From assembly GCA_035310125.1 (NCBI GenBank), contig DATGEP010000361.1, forward strand, positions 1 to 28,779: DNA of 28,779 nucleotides. The letters are read 5' to 3'. Shown here in pieces: positions 8,268-15,289 of this stretch (position 1 is its first letter; every line of letters starts with the position of its first letter). The position numbers were made by a program, and so were the translations under genes. The notes under the pieces are model-generated. The model saw nothing but the letters and a program-made list of their open reading frames with translations. It made no database searches and had not been told where the DNA came from. Source of the stretch: DATGEP01 sp035310125 (GTDB taxonomy: Bacteria; Chloroflexota; Ktedonobacteria; Ktedonobacterales; JADMIN01).

Positions 8268-9440
8268 TTAGCACCCTGTGGAGTCGTAGGTGGCTGAAGT
8301 TGGCGCCGCCCCGTTCGAGCCCGTCACCGATATCTGGCCGGTAATAGGCGTGTCATTGAGCAGCCGGACGTAGAGTGTCACCTGCTGCCCTGGGCGTAGC
8401 GTTCCGCTCACCTGCTGGCCGAAGCTGGTACCGTTCGAGCTGAGCGCGATATTACTGGGATCGGGCGAGGTTGCCGTCCAGGTTACGGTGCCGGAGCCGC
8501 TCGAATAGATGATCGAAAATTGCGCGTCGGTCCCCTGGCATGGCTGAACATCACTCGGCGAGACGGTCAACACTGGGCTACCTGATGGCACGGGCGTAGC
8601 GGTTGGCTGAGCTGAGGGCTTTGGCGTGGCGGTAGCGTTGGGCGCCTGACCGGGTCCAGAGGCTGCTGTGCCCGTGGGCGATATGCTGCCTGATCCGCCG
8701 ACAGTTCCCTGGGCCCCTGGCGTCCCGTGGCTGGTTGCGTTGGTGACCCCGGCTGCCGATCCCAAGGGATTGCTGAATGCCACGCCCTGTGGCGAGAATG
8801 TGACGGCGCCAGTGGCAAACACGATGCCGCCGGTAAGGAATATGATCAGCGCCAGCGTTCCCGCCAGCACGGAGCCCGGCACGAGGAAGCGCGTTCCGAT
8901 ACGCAAGGCGAAACGTTTGTGGGCCTTCTCGCCCTCAGCATACGCGAGCTCGGAGAAGAAGGCGATCAGGTCACGTAACGGCTCGGCAACTTGCTCGTTG
9001 CTCAACACGATACGGAGCCCGAGTGCCTGATGCTGACCAGTTGTCCCGGTGCCCCGCTGGCTGCGGGGTGGTCTGGCAAGTACCTGAAGCCGAGAGAGAA
9101 TGCGCTCCGCATCGGAGCGCATCGTCGCCAGGTCTCCAACGGCAAGCGCCGATGGTCCGGTTACACTGGCGTATGCCTCGCAGGCGAGAAGCATATCCTC
9201 TAGCGTTTGCCGAGGCAAGCTACGATCCAGCGCCTGGAGATTTTGGCCGGTAACACCATCAAGACCTTGCGCGGCACTTACCGCGCTGATGGCCTCCGCG
9301 AGCGTGCGACTTCCGCGATATACCTTGCTGAGTGTCGCCTGCAATTCTGTTTCGCGTGTGCCAGCCGCGGGCTCCGCCGCGGTGCTTACCCTGTTGTTCA
9401 GGCCCATCATCTCACTACCTGTTCCACACTGAGCGTCCAT
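8268..9440 (-). CDS. Single-pass membrane protein, Ser/Thr/Pro-rich stalk and Ig-like outer domain
   Basis: Not recognised as a named family. The 390-residue product has a helical, probably cytoplasmic N-terminal region (about 30-170, with IVLSNEQVAEPLRDLIAFFSELA). One transmembrane segment follows at about 186-212, then a low-complexity Gly/Ser/Thr/Pro/Ala stalk (about 215-290). A beta-rich C-terminal domain (VLTVSPSDVQPCQGTDAQF...) has two cysteines that could form a disulfide, reminiscent of bacterial Ig-like modules. The topology suggests a surface receptor or adhesin, or an anti-sigma-like sensor. The start is uncertain: ATG 9440 has a GGTGA 4 nt upstream, but ATGATG at 9410/9407 follows AGGTAG. 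It ends 52 nt before the ABC exporter and may be transcribed with it. Confidence 0.75.
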   Translation of the reverse strand: MDAQCGTGSEMMGLNNRVSTAAEPAAGTRETELQATLSKVYRGSRTLAEAISAVSAAQGLDGVTGQNLQALDRSLPRQTLEDMLLACEAYASVTGPSALAVGDLATMRSDAERILSRLQVLARPPRSQRGTGTTGQHQALGLRIVLSNEQVAEPLRDLIAFFSELAYAEGEKAHKRFALRIGTRFLVPGSVLAGTLALIIFLTGGIVFATGAVTFSPQGVAFSNPLGSAAGVTNATSHGTPGAQGTVGGSGSISPTGTAASGPGQAPNATATPKPSAQPTATPVPSGSPVLTVSPSDVQPCQGTDAQFSIIYSSGSGTVTWTATSPDPSNIALSSNGTSFGQQVSGTLRPGQQVTLYVRLLNDTPITGQISVTGSNGAAPTSATYDSTGC

Positions 9441-9842
9441 GCTTCACCATGCTAAAAAGCAAAAACACCCCGCCCTACCCAGAGATAGTTGCGGAATGGC
9501 CGCTCAGCGTTATGGTCTCGTGCAGACACACTTTCATGCTGGCTGGATTCGGTAGGAAGGGGACAACAGCTACATGAGTATGTCGCCAACGACACCCGCA
9601 TAGCTAGTAACGTATGGCTCACATATTCCAAACATGATAAGACAAAATGCCGCTGACAGATAAACAGTAGGACGTATTGATGTACTTTATTGGGATGACT
9701 TCTCGAATGGCGCGCGGTAGCGCTAACCAGCGTCTCCCTGTCGAGCGTCATGCCGTGGTGTCGCGAGGAGCACGGCGCGGCCACGAGTCCGGCGGGAGAC
9801 GTGATATCACTCGCACGGACTCGCACGGACTCGACCTGGAAA
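9441..9842. other. 402-bp gene-free region between HtrA and the membrane protein gene
   Basis: More AT-rich than its surroundings. It should hold the promoter of the 8268-9440 gene on the minus strand, but no convincing -35/-10 pair stands out. The HtrA-proximal end has nested repeats (separate entry). A minus-strand open frame (9452-9871) exists but looks random. No RNA gene was recognised. Confidence 0.5.
9784..9833. repeat. Nested inverted and tandem repeats downstream of HtrA gene
   Basis: CGAGTCCG (9784-9791) is the inverted complement of CGGACTCG (9816-9823), which recurs at 9826-9833 within two 10-bp tandem copies of TCGCACGGAC (9811-9830). Inside the loop lies a perfect palindrome, GTGATATCAC (9801-9810). 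It is 10-60 nt past the HtrA stop, with no T-tract, so it could be a 3' stabilising structure, a weak terminator or a protein-binding site. Confidence 0.55.
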
Positions 9843-11138
9843 TTACCCTTGTGTATTCGTAGGGCGCTCACCCAGCGTGACCTTGATGTCTTGATGGCCG
9901 GAGCCTCGCTGGATGGTCAGGGTCACCTGTGTGCCGGGCGAAAGGTTGAGGAGCACGCCCGCGAGGTCGCCATTGCTCGTGACTGACTGCCCGTTGACGG
10001 CGGTAACGATGTCGCTGTTCTTGATGCCGGCCTGCTGGGCGGGACTGGCGCCTGCGGTGTCGTTGGCGAAGCCCGTCACGAGCACACCACTCTGAACGGG
10101 CAGATTGTACGCGGACGCGAGCTGCGGTGTCACATCTTCACCGATGATGCCAAGGAAGCCCTGGCCGGTGCTGACAAGATGCCCATTCTTCATGAGCTGG
10201 TCGGCGACGAACTGGACACGATCCGAGGGGATGGCGAAGCCGATACCGCTCGCGGCGCCACCACTGTTGGGGTCCGCCGCGCCGAGCGTTGGGATGCCGA
10301 TGAGCCGTCCCGACAGATCCACCAGCGCGCCGCCGCTATTGCCTGGATTGATCGGCGCACTAGTCTGGATCAACCCAGTCAATACGCCAGCGGGACCGTT
10401 CGGGGCCTCGCTCGCCGAACGATTCAAGGCGCTGACGATGCCGAAGGTGGCGGACTGCTGGAGGCCGAGTGGGCTGCCGAGCGCGATGGCGAACTGCCCG
10501 ACCTGCACCTTGGCGGAATCAGCAAAGGCAATGGGCTGAAGATTGGAGGTGTTGACCTTAAGGACGGCCAGGTCATCCTGCGCGTCCTTGCCAATGAGCT
10601 GCGCCGGAAGCGATTGGCCGCTGGAGAGATGGACGGCGAACTGGCTGAAGCCCTCTACGACATGATCGTTGGTGACGATGTAGCCATCGGCCGTCAGAAT
10701 CTCGCCGGAGCCGATTGCCTCACCCTGTCCGCCCTGGCTGACGACCTCGACAACCGATGGCTGCACGGTGCGAATGACATTCACGACGTTTTGCTGGAGA
10801 TCGGCGGCCGCAGCCGGCACGACGACCGTCGGCGCTGTACTGTTGGAGCTCCGGCTGTGAGAGGCCCCGTTTGATGTGGCGGCTTCCACGGAGCAACCCG
10901 CGACGAACATGACAATCAGGCCCACGAGTACGATACCGAGTCCCAGCGGCGAGATAAACCGGCTGCGTGGGGATCGGACGGGCGGCGCGGGCATCGGCGG
11001 CATTGGCGTCATCGGCGTCATCGGCGACATCCCGGCATATGGGTACGGCATGCTGGGATACACGCCAGATTGATCTTGCGGCACCGGGGGTTGCTCTAGC
11101 TGTGAATCCGGCGTCTGTTGCGGCATGTATGGTTGCAT
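9843..11138 (-). CDS. Membrane-anchored HtrA/DegP-like serine protease with one PDZ domain
   Basis: A 431-residue S1C-family protease. Residues 1-60 are a cytoplasmic Pro/Met/Gln-rich head with short M-T-P and M-P-P repeats. Residues about 62-82 form the membrane anchor, ending in VAGC, which resembles a lipobox, although the long head argues for a plain type II anchor. The trypsin-like domain (about 115-312) has the triad H159 (TNDHVV), D189 (DDLAVLKV) and S268 (NPGNSGGAL). One PDZ domain spans about 325-421 (GFLGIIGEDV ... GIKNSDIVTAVNGQSV). It would degrade or process misfolded envelope proteins outside the membrane. GGAGGAG 6 nt upstream supports the ATG. The protein ends LGERPTNTQG, identical to the end of the GT4 enzyme at 1550-2782. 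Confidence 0.95.
   Translation of the reverse strand: MQPYMPQQTPDSQLEQPPVPQDQSGVYPSMPYPYAGMSPMTPMTPMPPMPAPPVRSPRSRFISPLGLGIVLVGLIVMFVAGCSVEAATSNGASHSRSSNSTAPTVVVPAAAADLQQNVVNVIRTVQPSVVEVVSQGGQGEAIGSGEILTADGYIVTNDHVVEGFSQFAVHLSSGQSLPAQLIGKDAQDDLAVLKVNTSNLQPIAFADSAKVQVGQFAIALGSPLGLQQSATFGIVSALNRSASEAPNGPAGVLTGLIQTSAPINPGNSGGALVDLSGRLIGIPTLGAADPNSGGAASGIGFAIPSDRVQFVADQLMKNGHLVSTGQGFLGIIGEDVTPQLASAYNLPVQSGVLVTGFANDTAGASPAQQAGIKNSDIVTAVNGQSVTSNGDLAGVLLNLSPGTQVTLTIQRGSGHQDIKVTLGERPTNTQG
9844..9877 (-). repeat. Copy 2 of dispersed 34-bp coding repeat (C-terminal LGERPTNTQG)
   Basis: Matches 1551-1584 at 31 of 34 positions in the same frame and orientation; it forms the last ten codons of the HtrA-like gene. 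LGERP is where a PDZ domain's last strand commonly ends in this family, so this copy may be the source form. Confidence 0.85.
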
Positions 11139-11265
11139 AAAGTCTCCTCCGCGCTCGGCGCGCCCACCCGGACGACCTCATACGGATGGACTGGGAATGG
11201 GCGCCCTTTCCGGCGCCTCGCAGAGCGGCAGCACACGAACACGCTTGCCGCCTTCTCTACTGCTA

Positions 11266-11271
11266 GGTATA
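11266..11271 (-). promoter_or_regulatory. Candidate promoter of the HtrA gene
   Basis: The minus strand reads TGATATACC, an extended -10 with one mismatch, preceded at 16 nt by CTGGCA (four of six matches to the -35 consensus). It lies about 130 nt before the HtrA ATG in the gap after the GT20 gene. Confidence 0.3.
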
Positions 11272-11290
11272 TCAGGCCCGTCTGAAGTGC

Positions 11291-11316
11291 CAGCGAGCGT
11301 TGCTGAACGTTCGCTG
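11291..11316. terminator. Inverted repeat between GT20 gene and HtrA gene
   Basis: An 11-bp stem (CAGCGAGCGTT / AACGTTCGCTG, one G-U pair on the plus strand) closes a 4-nt GCTG loop. It is 71 nt past the GT20 stop and just upstream of the candidate HtrA promoter. There is no T-tract, so it could be a factor-dependent terminator or an operator for the protease gene. Confidence 0.35.
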
Positions 11317-11386
11317 AAGTGGACGATCCTTCGCACGCGCCGTCCATGCGTAACGCGCGCGTAGCTCCTTTCTACACACGACGATG

Positions 11387-12997
11387 CTACCCCGCGCGTG
11401 GCAGCGCGCCAGCCATAGCGCGCGCTCCCTTTGGGGCTGCGGCGCGAATGGCGGCGGCGGCGGATAGCTGGTCCAGCACCCAGGCGGCAGGTGTCCTGGA
11501 GGTGGCGATTTCATGCGCGAGTCTCGCCCGCTCTTGCCGCTCATGCGCCGACATGTGCAGCGCCTCGTACAGCTGCTCTCTCGTCTCCTCGATATCGGTG
11601 GGCGTCACCGGCAGCACGGCGCGGCGCATCTGTTGAAACGCCCCGGCTGTGCGTGAGAGCACAACCACCCCATCGCGCTCGTTGATCACCGGCCCTTCCT
11701 TCACGACGAGATTCATACCATCTATGACGGGATTGACCAGCAACACATCGTAGCGGCGCATCGCGGCGAGTGCCCGCGCACGGTTGTTCTCGAAGAACGC
11801 GGTGATGGGTTGCCAGTCCGGCGTGCCGAACTCGGCGTTGATCCGATGGATGATGCGCCGCACGTCGCGGTCATAGCGGCGATAGCGGTCAAGCTCCTGC
11901 CGTGATGGCACGAGGAACGCGAGATGGCGTACATGCCCATGCAGCTCGGGATGGTGGTGCAGCAACGCTTCGTAGGCCTGGAAGCCACGCACGATATTTT
12001 TCGTCGGCTCCAGCCGGTCTACACGCACGATCACCTGCGCGTCGTCGTCCAGCAGCCGGCCAAGCTCACGCGCACCGGTGCGTCCGGCGGCGCTGTTGGC
12101 GGTGTGCATGATCTCCGCCGCGTCTACGGCAACAGGATAGGCACGGGCGAGCAGCCGGTGGCGCCGCCGGATCAGCCGTCCCTGGTCGAGATCTATACGG
12201 ATGTCGGGCAGGAAGCATCGGGCGCATTCAAGAAAGTTGCGTGCGTCCTCCTCGGTCTGGAAGCCGAGCACGTCATTGGCGGCCAGCCCCTCGAAGATCT
12301 CCAGCACGAAGCGCTCCGGCAGAAATTGCCAGTAGCGCATAGTCGGCCAGGGAATGTGGATGAATTGCTGGATGCTGGCGCGAGGTAAACGCTCGCGCAC
12401 TCGCGCGGCGGTGAGGTACAGATGGTAATCCTGGAGAAGGACAATGGTATCCGATCCGTCGGTGCTGCGAGCGCCCCGGCGGGGGAGCTGTCGGGTCGCC
12501 GCCAGCGCCTCATCGGCGATGGCCTGTGCAATGGCGAAGTTGACGGGGCGGTAGCCCTGGTCCCACGCGGTATAGTGCTGCTCGGTGAAGGTCGGCGTGG
12601 TGGCGGGGTCCCACATATAGTGCTGGAGGAACCAGAGCAGCTCGTTGCTGACGACGTCGTAATAGCGCGTATACATCTCCGGCGGCACGTTGACATAGCG
12701 CACACGTAGCGGCTGCCGCCCCAGCCGCACCTCGCGCGCGGCAGCGCTCCCGGCTGGAAATGCCTCGCGGTCGGCCTCAGACATCGTCGCGGCCACCCAG
12801 GTCATGGGCAGGTCGTGCGCGAGCATCGCCAGCGCCGTCACCACACCTCCAGCGCCACGTCTGGTGGTGAGGCGGCCGCCCGCGCCACGGATGAATTCAA
12901 CGGGGCCGCGATTGCTCGCTACAATCACATGTCGCTGGCCGATGAGTGTGGCGACTTCCTGGGGCAATGCCGATGGCTCATTGGTACGCGCGGCCAT
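11387..12997 (-). CDS. otsA: GT20 trehalose-6-phosphate synthase-like glycosyltransferase (paralogue 1)
   Basis: From ATG 12997 the product is 536 residues; GGGAGAG 6 nt upstream supports this start. Longer in-frame extensions would run into the tRNA-Leu gene. GT20 landmarks: VASNRGP at 26-32, RRGAGGVVTAL at 47-56, YYDVVSNELLW at 112-122, QDYHLY at 189-194, HIPWP at 214-218, and the phosphate-binding pair R328/K333 in RVDRLEPTKN. Near the end come DGMNLVVKEG at 426-435 and VVVLSRTAGA. OtsA joins a nucleotide-activated glucose to glucose-6-phosphate in the cytoplasm. HIPWP and K-N replace the HIPFP and K-G common in E. coli-type enzymes, so the acceptor could differ (related GT20 enzymes make other sugar phosphates). 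It is separated from otsB by two tRNAs and a GNAT gene. Confidence 0.88.
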   Translation of the reverse strand: MAARTNEPSALPQEVATLIGQRHVIVASNRGPVEFIRGAGGRLTTRRGAGGVVTALAMLAHDLPMTWVAATMSEADREAFPAGSAAAREVRLGRQPLRVRYVNVPPEMYTRYYDVVSNELLWFLQHYMWDPATTPTFTEQHYTAWDQGYRPVNFAIAQAIADEALAATRQLPRRGARSTDGSDTIVLLQDYHLYLTAARVRERLPRASIQQFIHIPWPTMRYWQFLPERFVLEIFEGLAANDVLGFQTEEDARNFLECARCFLPDIRIDLDQGRLIRRRHRLLARAYPVAVDAAEIMHTANSAAGRTGARELGRLLDDDAQVIVRVDRLEPTKNIVRGFQAYEALLHHHPELHGHVRHLAFLVPSRQELDRYRRYDRDVRRIIHRINAEFGTPDWQPITAFFENNRARALAAMRRYDVLLVNPVIDGMNLVVKEGPVINERDGVVVLSRTAGAFQQMRRAVLPVTPTDIEETREQLYEALHMSAHERQERARLAHEIATSRTPAAWVLDQLSAAAAIRAAAPKGARAMAGALPRAG

Positions 12998-13149
12998 TGT
13001 TTCTCTCCCTGCCGGCATGTTCTCGTTCGCCGTTGCGTGGCGTCGCGGAGACACACGGCGCTCATCGTGCTGTGACGCACAGGGCATGCCAAGTGTTTTA
13101 TACCACTCCTGGCGCATTCGTGAGCCACCACACCATGTCAGCGCGCATG
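12998..13149. other. Divergent spacer between GT20 gene and tRNA-Leu promoter
   Basis: This 152-bp spacer should contain the minus-strand promoter of the GT20 gene. A TATAAA on the minus strand (near 13100) preceded by a poor -35 is the only candidate. No open frame here looks real. Confidence 0.3.
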
Positions 13150-13179
13150 TTGACATCCCTGGCTGGCGCTGTGTATACT
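13150..13179 (+). promoter_or_regulatory. Strong sigma-70-type promoter for tRNA-Leu
   Basis: A perfect -35 TTGACA (13150-13155), an 18-nt spacer and -10 TATACT (13174-13179). The expected start point is about 13187, some 29 nt before the tRNA. It is the closest match to the housekeeping consensus in the window. Confidence 0.85.
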
Positions 13180-13215
13180 GTAATTCGCGGCTGGCGGCAG
13201 CGCCGGTTGCGGCTA

Positions 13216-13300
13216 GCCCCCGTGGCGGAATGGTATACGCGGCAGGTTGAGGGCCTGTGCCCGAAAGGGCGTGGTGGTTCGAGTCCACTCGGGGGCACCA
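13216..13300 (+). tRNA. tRNA-Leu (anticodon GAG)
   Basis: A class II tRNA of 85 nt including an encoded CCA. Acceptor arms GCCCCCG and CGGGGGC pair fully, followed by discriminator A and CCA. The D arm is GCG/CGC. The anticodon stem GCAGG/CCTGT closes the 7-nt loop TTGAGGG, giving anticodon GAG (reads CUC and CUU). A long variable arm GCCC-GAAA-GGGC and T loop TTCGAGT are present. Confidence 0.96.
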
Positions 13301-13313
13301 GAAGCGCATCAAT

Positions 13314-13350
13314 GACGTGCGGAGTGAATTCCGCACGTCGCGTTGTTTCC
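13314..13350 (+). terminator. Hairpin between tRNA-Leu and tRNA-Val
   Basis: A perfect 10-bp stem (GACGTGCGGA, 13314-13323; TCCGCACGTC, 13330-13339) with a 6-nt GTGAAT loop is followed by GCGTTGTTTCC, a weak U-rich tract. It looks like an intrinsic terminator or attenuator for tRNA-Leu, or a processing signal within a two-tRNA transcript. Confidence 0.6.
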
Positions 13351-13351
13351 A

Positions 13352-13424
13352 GGGCGGCTAGCTCAGCCGGCAGAGCATCTCGTTTACACCGAGAGGGTCA
13401 GGGGTTCGAGTCCCTTGCCGCCCA
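13352..13424 (+). tRNA. tRNA-Val (anticodon UAC)
   Basis: A 73-nt tRNA. Acceptor strands GGGCGGC and GCCGCCC pair perfectly with discriminator A; CCA is not encoded (ACCT follows). D arm GCTC/GAGC. Anticodon stem TCTCG/CGAGA encloses TTTACAC, giving anticodon UAC. T arm AGGGG-TTCGAGT-CCCTT. No promoter is seen between it and the hairpin after tRNA-Leu, so it may depend on read-through. Its 3' end is one nucleotide from the stop of the convergent GNAT gene. Confidence 0.96.
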
Positions 13425-13425
13425 C

Positions 13426-14328
13426 CTATACCTCAATTGCTCGCCCAAGCACAAAGCCACGCGGCGTGACCAGATGGAAGCCGAAGCGCTCATAAAGCCG
13501 GTGCGCGCGGGTGTTCTGCTCCTCGGTGTTCAGCACAATCTTCCACACCTTATGCGCATGGAAGTAGCGCACCGCCTCCGCCATGAGCCGCGCGCCGACT
13601 CCCCGCCCCTCCACACGCGGATGCACCGCGATACGCACGAGGTAGCCCGCTGTGGTGTCCACCGCGTTGAATTGGTAGCCTACGATGCCTGCGTCATCCT
13701 CCGCCACGACGAAATATGGGTAGGTCGCAGCAATTTCGAGAAAGTTCGCGGCGTCATGGCGCCAGAGCTGGTCGAATCCATGACGCTCCACCTCCACCAC
13801 GCCAGCGACGTCGGCGGGCACGAATGGGCGGACGCGCACCTGCATGTTGCCCTCGTCGGGGATAGCGAAGTCGTCCTTGTCATACGAGCGCAGCAGCGAG
13901 ACAAGCGCGAAGCCGCGCTCGTCGAGTGTCGGCGCGAGCCAGTCTGAATCCAGGTCGTTGCCGGAGTAGTAAAGCATACGCGCACCCTGAGCACGGGCGC
14001 GCTCCTCTAATGGCTGCAGCAGCAGGTCCAGATAGTCCGCAAACCGCGAGCCTTCGCTCCACGTGACACCGAAGCCGCCGATCCACGCGCTCGGCGGCAC
14101 AAGCCAGTTCACCACGAGAAACGCTCGCAACGCCGGCTCAGCCCCATGCACCAGCCGCCCCGTCGGCACACTGAACACGCCCACACCGGGCAGCCGCCCG
14201 ATGAGCCCTGGCAGCTCATCAGCGCCGAAGCGATAGTGGATGTACTCGGAGGTTTCCAGGATGCGCCGCACGCCGCTGATATCCCTGCCATCCAGCTCGC
14301 GCAGCGCCAGCGCCTCGCGTTTGAGCAT
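13426..14328 (-). CDS. Tandem GNAT-fold acetyltransferase
   Basis: A 300-residue protein with two GNAT-like halves. The N-terminal half (about 5-150) is degenerate, with no clear acetyl-CoA loop. The C-terminal half (about 163-300) has a typical core: YFVVAEDDAGIVGYQ, then YLVRIAVHPRVEGRGVGARL, whose R-G-x-G loop binds the acetyl-CoA pyrophosphate, and N-TRAHRLYERFGFHL at the end. GNAT enzymes acetylate small molecules, peptides or proteins; the substrate is unknown. Two-domain GNATs of this architecture include MshD-like enzymes, but nothing here specifies that role. It lies 116 nt after otsB in the same direction and converges on tRNA-Val with a 1-nt gap. Confidence 0.88.
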   Translation of the reverse strand: MLKREALALRELDGRDISGVRRILETSEYIHYRFGADELPGLIGRLPGVGVFSVPTGRLVHGAEPALRAFLVVNWLVPPSAWIGGFGVTWSEGSRFADYLDLLLQPLEERARAQGARMLYYSGNDLDSDWLAPTLDERGFALVSLLRSYDKDDFAIPDEGNMQVRVRPFVPADVAGVVEVERHGFDQLWRHDAANFLEIAATYPYFVVAEDDAGIVGYQFNAVDTTAGYLVRIAVHPRVEGRGVGARLMAEAVRYFHAHKVWKIVLNTEEQNTRAHRLYERFGFHLVTPRGFVLGRAIEV

Positions 14329-14444
14329 TGGAGCCTCGAATCACGCCCCTGCCGGATAGATCGTCGCCCTTGCCACTTCCTCTCTCCGGCCTTCTGGATG
14401 GCAGTCTATGCGTCCGGCGCGCGGCATGTCAATGCTCCCGGACG

Positions 14445-15272
14445 TCACGCATGCGTCAGCATCCATCGCAGCAGGTCCAGCACCTGATCTACACCATCGA
14501 GTGCGATATCCGCTTCCCTGGCAAGATTCTCCGGCGCCTCGGCATGCAGCACGGCTATTGTCGCTCCCTGGCACACGCCCTCCACCGTGAGCCGGCGCAA
14601 AGCGCGGAACCCGTCAATATCCGTCACATCATCGCCAAAGTAGACGGCGCCAGCCAGGCCATATTCCCGCACAAGCTCCGTGAGGATGGTTCCCTTGTCC
14701 ACATTGATGGACGGACGCAGCTCGACGACCATCTTGCCGCGCGTGACCCGCAGGCCAGTCGCGACCGCGGCTTCTCGCAGCGCGGCGTCTACCGCTTCTT
14801 CCGCCGCGAGCGGGTCCAGCGTTTTGCGTACATGGATGCTGCCAGTGACGCCTTTGCGCTCGATATGCAGACCGGGAAAGCGCGGCGCCAGCTTCCGCTC
14901 CACCTCATCCATCACGCGATTGATCGGCTGTATAGACGCGCGGGCTGCCGGATACACCGCGACTCGCGCGTTCGGCCTTCCGCTCCTGGTATACGGATCG
15001 AGGCGCTCCAACCCGTGATTGCCGATATAGAGAAGCTCCGGCAGCCCAACCAGTCGCCGCGCATCGTGGGCGGCCCGTCCCGAGACGGCGGCGACGATGT
15101 CAAAGACATGTAGCGCCTCGGCGAGCAGCTCACGCACGCCTGGCAGAAGCACCGCCGCTTCCGGTGTGGGCGCGAGCGCGCTGATCGTGCCATCTACATC
15201 GGTAAAGAGGCCGCGCGGGCGGCGTGAAATCGCTGACAGGAGCAGGTCCCGCGCACCAGTATTTCGCTCCAG
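14445..15272 (-). CDS. otsB: Trehalose-6-phosphate phosphatase, apparent CTG start
   Basis: A HAD-superfamily phosphatase that removes phosphate from trehalose-6-phosphate in the cytoplasm. Motif I (FTDVDGT, nucleophile D25 and acid D27 in the numbering used here) lies upstream of the first GTG in frame (15152). Starting there would delete the active site. Going further upstream, the frame runs to an in-frame TGA at 15287-15285 with no ATG, GTG or TTG in between. The best start is CTG 15272, preceded by AAGGA with an 8-nt spacer, 17 nt after the stop of the GT20 gene. This gives 275 residues, normal for OtsB. Other motifs: VSGR at 63-66, GNHGLE at 84-89, VDKGT at 191-195, GDDVTD at 213-218. 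A sequencing indel near the start is the alternative explanation. Confidence 0.88.
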   Translation of the reverse strand: MERNTGARDLLLSAISRRPRGLFTDVDGTISALAPTPEAAVLLPGVRELLAEALHVFDIVAAVSGRAAHDARRLVGLPELLYIGNHGLERLDPYTRSGRPNARVAVYPAARASIQPINRVMDEVERKLAPRFPGLHIERKGVTGSIHVRKTLDPLAAEEAVDAALREAAVATGLRVTRGKMVVELRPSINVDKGTILTELVREYGLAGAVYFGDDVTDIDGFRALRRLTVEGVCQGATIAVLHAEAPENLAREADIALDGVDQVLDLLRWMLTHA

Positions 15273-15289
15273 ACAGGTTATCCTTCAAT

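Noticed and set aside
9452..9871. 139-residue minus-strand open frame in the gap after HtrA
   Set aside because: It overlaps the HtrA 3' end, has no ribosome-binding site, and its composition (scattered Cys, His, Ser, Arg) does not resemble a folded protein.
9843..11138. HtrA protein as a lipoprotein (VAGC lipobox-like sequence)
   Set aside because: The motif follows about 60 cytoplasmic residues and a membrane segment typical of a type II anchor; a signal peptidase II site so far from the N-terminus is unlikely.
12998..13336. N-terminal extension of the first GT20 gene
   Set aside because: The extension would cover the tRNA-Leu gene and its promoter; ATG 12997 has a good ribosome-binding site and the GT20 fold starts right after it.
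12946..13947. 333-residue plus-strand open frame across both tRNA genes
   Set aside because: It crosses two functional tRNAs and the GNAT gene and encodes no recognisable domain.
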